DNA from: Candidatus Dormiibacterota bacterium
GTDB lineage: Bacteria; Chloroflexota; Dormibacteria; UBA8260; Bog-877
NCBI GenBank assembly: GCA_003164475.1
Contig: PLTL01000103.1
Span: 1,541 to 9,365, forward strand
Length of the DNA stretch: 7,825 nt
Direction: 5' to 3'
Part shown: one piece after another, positions 5,654 through 7,825 of the stretch
Numbering within the stretch: position 1 is the first letter of the stretch
Layout of the letters: every line of letters starts with the position of its first letter
Position numbers and translations under genes: made by a program
Notes under the pieces: generated by a model
Databases searched by the model: none
Told to the model about the DNA's origin: nothing
What the model saw: only the letters and a program-made list of their open reading frames with translations

Positions 5654-5932
5654 CTACGTGGGGAGCGCCCTTCGCGAGCACTGGCACGGGCACCGGCGGG
5701 CGGGTCGCTGACCGCTCGCCAGCCGTAGACTCAGCCCACCGCTTAGGGACCCCCCTCGGCGGTCACCTGGGCCGGACGTCCCCATGTCGCGGCCCTTTCT
5801 CGTGAAGAGGGTGGCCGCGCGCGGCCCCGGTCGCTGGTCGCTCCAGGACCACTGGCAGTCAGATTGGCAGTCAATCGCCGCTGGGTAAGTCAGTGGCCGG
5901 TGCCCTAAAGCTCGGATCTGATCTCAAAAAGC
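5654..5932. other. Gene-poor stretch between recombinase stump and tRNA-Leu
   Basis: About 280 bases with no supported gene. Short frames exist on both strands, including a 34-codon plus-strand frame ending at 5888 whose tail reads DHWQSDWQSIAAG, but none has a family match I trust. It contains the paired TGGCAGTCA repeats. This is where the missing N-terminal two thirds of the recombinase would have been, so a deletion is likely. Confidence 0.5.
5853..5873. repeat. Two TGGCAGTCA direct repeats, 12-bp period
   Basis: TGGCAGTCA occurs at 5853-5861 and 5865-5873, and a partial GTCAGTGG lies at about 5889-5896. Short direct repeats between an integrase and a tRNA 3' end can be arm-type integrase sites; that role is inferred. 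Confidence 0.5.
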
Positions 5933-6018
5933 TGGTGCCAGCAGTGGGAGTCGAACCCACACGAGCTTGCGCTCAACGGTTTTTGAGACCGCCGCGTCTG
6001 CCATTCCGCCATGCTGGC
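5933..6018 (-). tRNA. tRNA-Leu (anticodon CAA), CCA encoded
   Basis: An 86-base class II tRNA. The acceptor GCCAGCA pairs fully with TGCTGGC, followed by discriminator A and an encoded CCA (5935-5933). The D arm is GCG/CGC. The anticodon stem GCGGT/ACCGT closes a seven-base loop CTCAAAA, with anticodon CAA at 5985-5983 (reads UUG). A long variable arm (GAGC-GCAA-GCTC) confirms the leucine class. The T arm is GTGGG-TTCGACT-CCCAC. It begins 12 bases after the stop of the BFN nuclease gene on the same strand, so the two may share a transcript. No clear terminator follows, only TTTTT at 5926-5930. Confidence 0.97.
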
Positions 6019-6030
6019 CGCTGAGGTAGA

Positions 6031-6525
6031 TCAGGCGTCGGGGGTGTCGAGATCGGGAAGGTTCATGTCGTTGACCATCTGCTGGAAGACCTCCAGGCGG
6101 CTGCCTGCGTCGGTTTGGTCATCAGGCAGAACCGCGGCCTGGTCCAGGACCTCCTTGGCCACGTAGATGGGGGACTCGACCCTGACCGCCAGCGCGATGG
6201 CATCGCTCGAACGCGCGTCGATCACCAACTCCTTCTCGCCTTGGAGGCCGACGATCCGGGCGTGGAAGGTGTCGTCGCGCAGCTCGGAGACCACCACTCG
6301 AGTGATGGTCACGTCGAGAAGCTTGAGCATGTTGACCATCAGGTCGTGGGTGACCGGCCGGTCGGGCTTTATCCCGGAGATCTTGAGGGCGATCGAGTTG
6401 GCCTCGGCCATTCCGACCCAGATGGGCAGAAATCGCTCGGCGTCCTTCTCCTTGAGCACGACGACGTGCTGGCCGCTGGGCATGTGGACCCGGATGCTGT
6501 CCACCGACATCTCGATCAGGTCCAT
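6031..6525 (-). CDS. Bifunctional nuclease (BFN/DUF151) family protein
   Basis: A 164-residue protein covering the whole BFN domain. It has the conserved LPIWVGMAEANSIAL (33-47), VTHDLMVNMLKLL (about 58-70), the central strands TRVVVSELRDDTFHARI, and DARSSDAIALAVRVESPIYVAKEVLDQA near residues 107-134. BFN proteins include plant nucleases acting on both RNA and DNA; bacterial members are widespread in actinobacteria and their physiological role is poorly known. I chose the ATG at 6525 because family members normally begin with a short hydrophobic/acidic lead (MDLIEMSVDSIRV), and GAGGAG lies just upstream, although only two bases away. Longer frames to 6762 run through the methyltransferase remnant and lack family similarity. 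A GC hairpin sits in the leader, and tRNA-Leu follows 12 bases after the stop. Confidence 0.9.
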   Translation of the reverse strand: MDLIEMSVDSIRVHMPSGQHVVVLKEKDAERFLPIWVGMAEANSIALKISGIKPDRPVTHDLMVNMLKLLDVTITRVVVSELRDDTFHARIVGLQGEKELVIDARSSDAIALAVRVESPIYVAKEVLDQAAVLPDDQTDAGSRLEVFQQMVNDMNLPDLDTPDA

Positions 6526-6548
6526 GGCTCCTCGCAGTTGGCGTACCC

Positions 6549-6568
6549 CGCCGGGCGGAGGCCCGGCG
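6549..6568 (-). promoter_or_regulatory. GC hairpin in the BFN leader with a CUCC loop
   Basis: A perfect 8-bp stem (CGCCGGGC/GCCCGGCG) closes a four-base loop that reads CUCC in the mRNA. It ends about 18 bases before the GAGGAG ribosome site. The loop is complementary to the GGAG of that site and of other Shine-Dalgarnos, so a regulatory role is possible but inferred. Confidence 0.4.
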
Positions 6569-6608
6569 CCCAAGGGTCCGGCCGCCGGGATGTCGCGCCG
6601 TCGCTGCC

Positions 6609-6614
6609 ATGATA
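6609..6614 (-). promoter_or_regulatory. Candidate -10 box (TATCAT) for the BFN gene
   Basis: TATCAT on the minus strand would start a leader of about 75-80 bases that includes the GC hairpin. No good -35 hexamer is seen at 17-18 bp. Confidence 0.3.
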
Positions 6615-6639
6615 GCCCCGCCCGAAGAGCCCTCCGACG

Positions 6640-7208
6640 GCCGCCCGGGTCCGTCGCAACAGCGCCGACCTGCCCAAGGTCGCCGTGGAGGAGTTCTCCT
6701 TCGAGTCCTGCCAGCTGCCCAGCTCGGGGGCCAGGGTCTTGGTCGCCGCCCAGGCCTGGCACCGAGTCGCTCCGGAGGTGGGTTTCCCCAGGGGGGGCAG
6801 GCCCTGGTCAAGCGAGGTTCCCTGGCTCTGCTGTGGAACCGGCCCAGTCGCGGTGTCCCGCACGACCGCGCAATCCACCTGGCACTGGCCGCCGCCTACC
6901 GTGGGCCGCCTCCCCAGCCCCTTCCCGGGGTGTCCGCCGGGAAGCTCGTGAACCGCCGGCTGGAGATCGCGGCCAGCGGGGAGTTCGTGGAGGCTACGCG
7001 CGGCGACTTCTCCTGGACGACGACCCCCACAACCCAGGAGTGCCTCGGCCCGCTGGAGACCCAGTCAGAGCGCCGGTTCCTGGAGCCACGGACCTGGATG
7101 CGGTCCTTCGACGAGCTTGCCCAGGCGCTGGTGGCCCATGGTGGCTGCCTCACCCGGGCCTACTCGACCCCCTCTCCCTCGCCAGACGGGACGCCCGGCG
7201 ACTCTTGA
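6640..7208 (+). pseudogene. Decayed class I SAM-dependent methyltransferase
   Basis: Read across frames, this stretch resembles class I methyltransferases. Positions ~6646-6790 give VRRNSADLPKVAVEEFSFES, then VLVAAQAWHRVAPEVGFP. After a frame change the next frame gives QALVKRGSLALLWNRP (the usual LRPGGxLALFWNRP motif), LEIAASGEF, ETQSERRFL and DELAQALVAHGG. A second change near 7168-7172 restores LSLARR, the typical end. Both changes need one lost base and fall at homopolymers (G7 at 6791-6797, C5 at 7168-7172). The N-terminal third, including the SAM-binding glycine motif, is absent; the remnant stops at the BFN promoter region. It should not make an active enzyme. Homopolymer sequencing errors could explain the shifts but not the missing N-terminus. 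Confidence 0.7.
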
Positions 7209-7357
7209 GCCGGGGCAGTCGGAGCCGTTCGCCACTGGGACTGATGCAGGGGCGCGGGTTCAGCGTCGCATGGGCGGGTCGTCGGACCAGGCCCCGGGCC
7301 TGCCCTGTCGGCAGCCGCAGGAAGGCCGGCGGGATGGGCGGGCCACTCGGCGGCCTT
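7209..7357. other. Non-coding stretch between methyltransferase remnant and LacI gene
   Basis: About 150 bases of very GC-rich sequence. The open frames here are by-products of composition and show no conserved motifs. I see no gene or RNA. Confidence 0.4.
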
Positions 7358-7379
7358 GTCGGCCGACGGCCGGGCCGTC
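7358..7379 (-). terminator. Overlapping inverted repeats after the LacI-family gene
   Basis: GACGGCC-C-GGCCGTC (7365-7379) begins one base after the stop codon and overlaps a second palindrome, GTCGGCCGAC (7358-7367). There is no T-tract. Such tail-less GC hairpins may terminate in GC-rich bacteria; this is a candidate only. Confidence 0.35.
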
Positions 7380-7380
7380 T

Positions 7381-7825
7381 CTACAGTTGGACGGGCGGCG
7401 CGGTTGAGGCCCGAATCACCAGCTCCGCCGGCAGGACCCTGGAGGCGACCGGTGCCCTGTGGTCGGAGATCCTGTCCAGGATCAGCTCTGCAGCGGCAGT
7501 GCCAACCTCGTAGTGCGGTATGCGGACCGATGAGAGTGGCGGCCGAAGCTGGTCGATGAAGGGCATGTCGTTGAAGCCGACCACCGACACCTGATCGGGA
7601 CAGCGGAGACCCGCATCTTCCAAGGCCAGGTAGCATCCCAACGCCAGCAGGTCGTTGCCGGCCACCACCGCGGTGAAGCTGCGCCCGCTCTGGAGCAGCG
7701 CTGCCATGCAGGTGCGACCCGCATTTCTGGTGAACGTCTCGGCGACGACGATGAGGTCAGGATCCGGGTCCAGCCCGGCGCGGCGCAAGCCCTCTTCAAA
7801 TCCCCGAAGGCGTCCCACTCCGGTA
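7381..7825 (-). CDS. LacI/GalR-family regulator, ligand-binding C-terminal part (5' end outside the window)
   Basis: The last 148 or so residues of a sugar-type transcriptional repressor. The frame is open through the right edge, so the GTG at 7818 is internal (TGVGRLRGFEEGL matches the usual TG..R..GF.EAL of the family). The periplasmic-binding-like sensor fold is clear: FTAVVAGNDLLALGCYLALEDAGLRCPDQVSVVGFNDMPF, then LRPPLSSVRIPHYEVGTAAAELILDRI. These correspond to the family's NDxxAxG, DVSVVGFDD and PPLTTVR-G-A motifs. The helix-turn-helix and hinge lie beyond 7825, and the ligand cannot be told. A hairpin follows the TAG stop. The methyltransferase remnant points toward it from the other strand, with no visible functional link. 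Confidence 0.94.
   Translation of the reverse strand, partial: TGVGRLRGFEEGLRRAGLDPDPDLIVVAETFTRNAGRTCMAALLQSGRSFTAVVAGNDLLALGCYLALEDAGLRCPDQVSVVGFNDMPFIDQLRPPLSSVRIPHYEVGTAAAELILDRISDHRAPVASRVLPAELVIRASTAPPVQL

Noticed and set aside
5628..5713. Short plus-strand frame reading GYPLYVGSALREHWHGHRRAGR as a possible gene end
   Set aside because: Only about 25 codons, overlaps the recombinase stump, and matches no family I know.
6167..7513. Plus-strand 448-codon frame across BFN, the methyltransferase remnant and LacI
   Set aside because: It runs antisense to two recognised genes and its Ser/Pro/Arg-rich translation has no domain. Only its short LSLARR piece near 7175 is meaningful, as the methyltransferase tail.
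1..7825. CRISPR array, insertion sequence or riboswitch
   Set aside because: No regularly spaced repeats, no transposase or terminal inverted repeats, and no recognisable riboswitch core on either strand.

Overview
The window is GC-rich DNA with closely packed genes. It carries a class II tRNA-Leu, SHOCT, YggT and bifunctional-nuclease (BFN) family proteins, and at least two starts where a TATACT -10 box sits so close to the start codon that the mRNA should be leaderless. This fits Actinomycetota or a related GC-rich terrabacterial lineage (Chloroflexota or Dormibacterota). Nothing in the window fixes the phylum.

Left part (1-2950), ordinary chromosome: the 3' third of dnaE (+) converges on a yggT-type membrane protein gene (-), with only 12 bases between their stop codons. 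Upstream of yggT on the minus strand is a gene for a SHOCT-domain protein with a strong Shine-Dalgarno.

Middle part (about 3240-5930), accessory island on the minus strand, next to the 3' end of tRNA-Leu(CAA). Starting from the tRNA, it holds a gene-poor stretch with short repeats, the C-terminal stump of a tyrosine recombinase, and two unrecognised small genes (about 83 and 97 aa). A promoter with paired operator-like dyads follows. It drives a three-gene overlapping operon: a coiled-coil/four-cysteine zinc-finger protein, a two-helix membrane protein, and a membrane-anchored, N-terminally shortened and catalytically degenerate EAL-domain protein. The tRNA-proximal integrase stump suggests a decayed integrative element. 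No second attachment site is visible, so its left limit is unknown. Positions 2950-3240 hold no convincing gene.

Right part (5933-7825): tRNA-Leu(CAA) lies 12 bases after a BFN/DUF151 nuclease gene on the same strand. Next is a decayed class I methyltransferase remnant (+), lacking its N-terminus and broken at two homopolymer runs. The last gene is the ligand-binding half of a LacI-family regulator (-) running off the right edge.

The most unusual signal is a set of four copies of the dyad GTCACWGTGAC. Two perfect copies flank the -10 box of the zinc-finger/EAL operon, and two one-mismatch copies lie near the 3' end of the first gene. Both pairs have exactly 28 bp between centres. With the degenerate EAL protein this suggests a small, tightly controlled membrane signalling module of unknown function.
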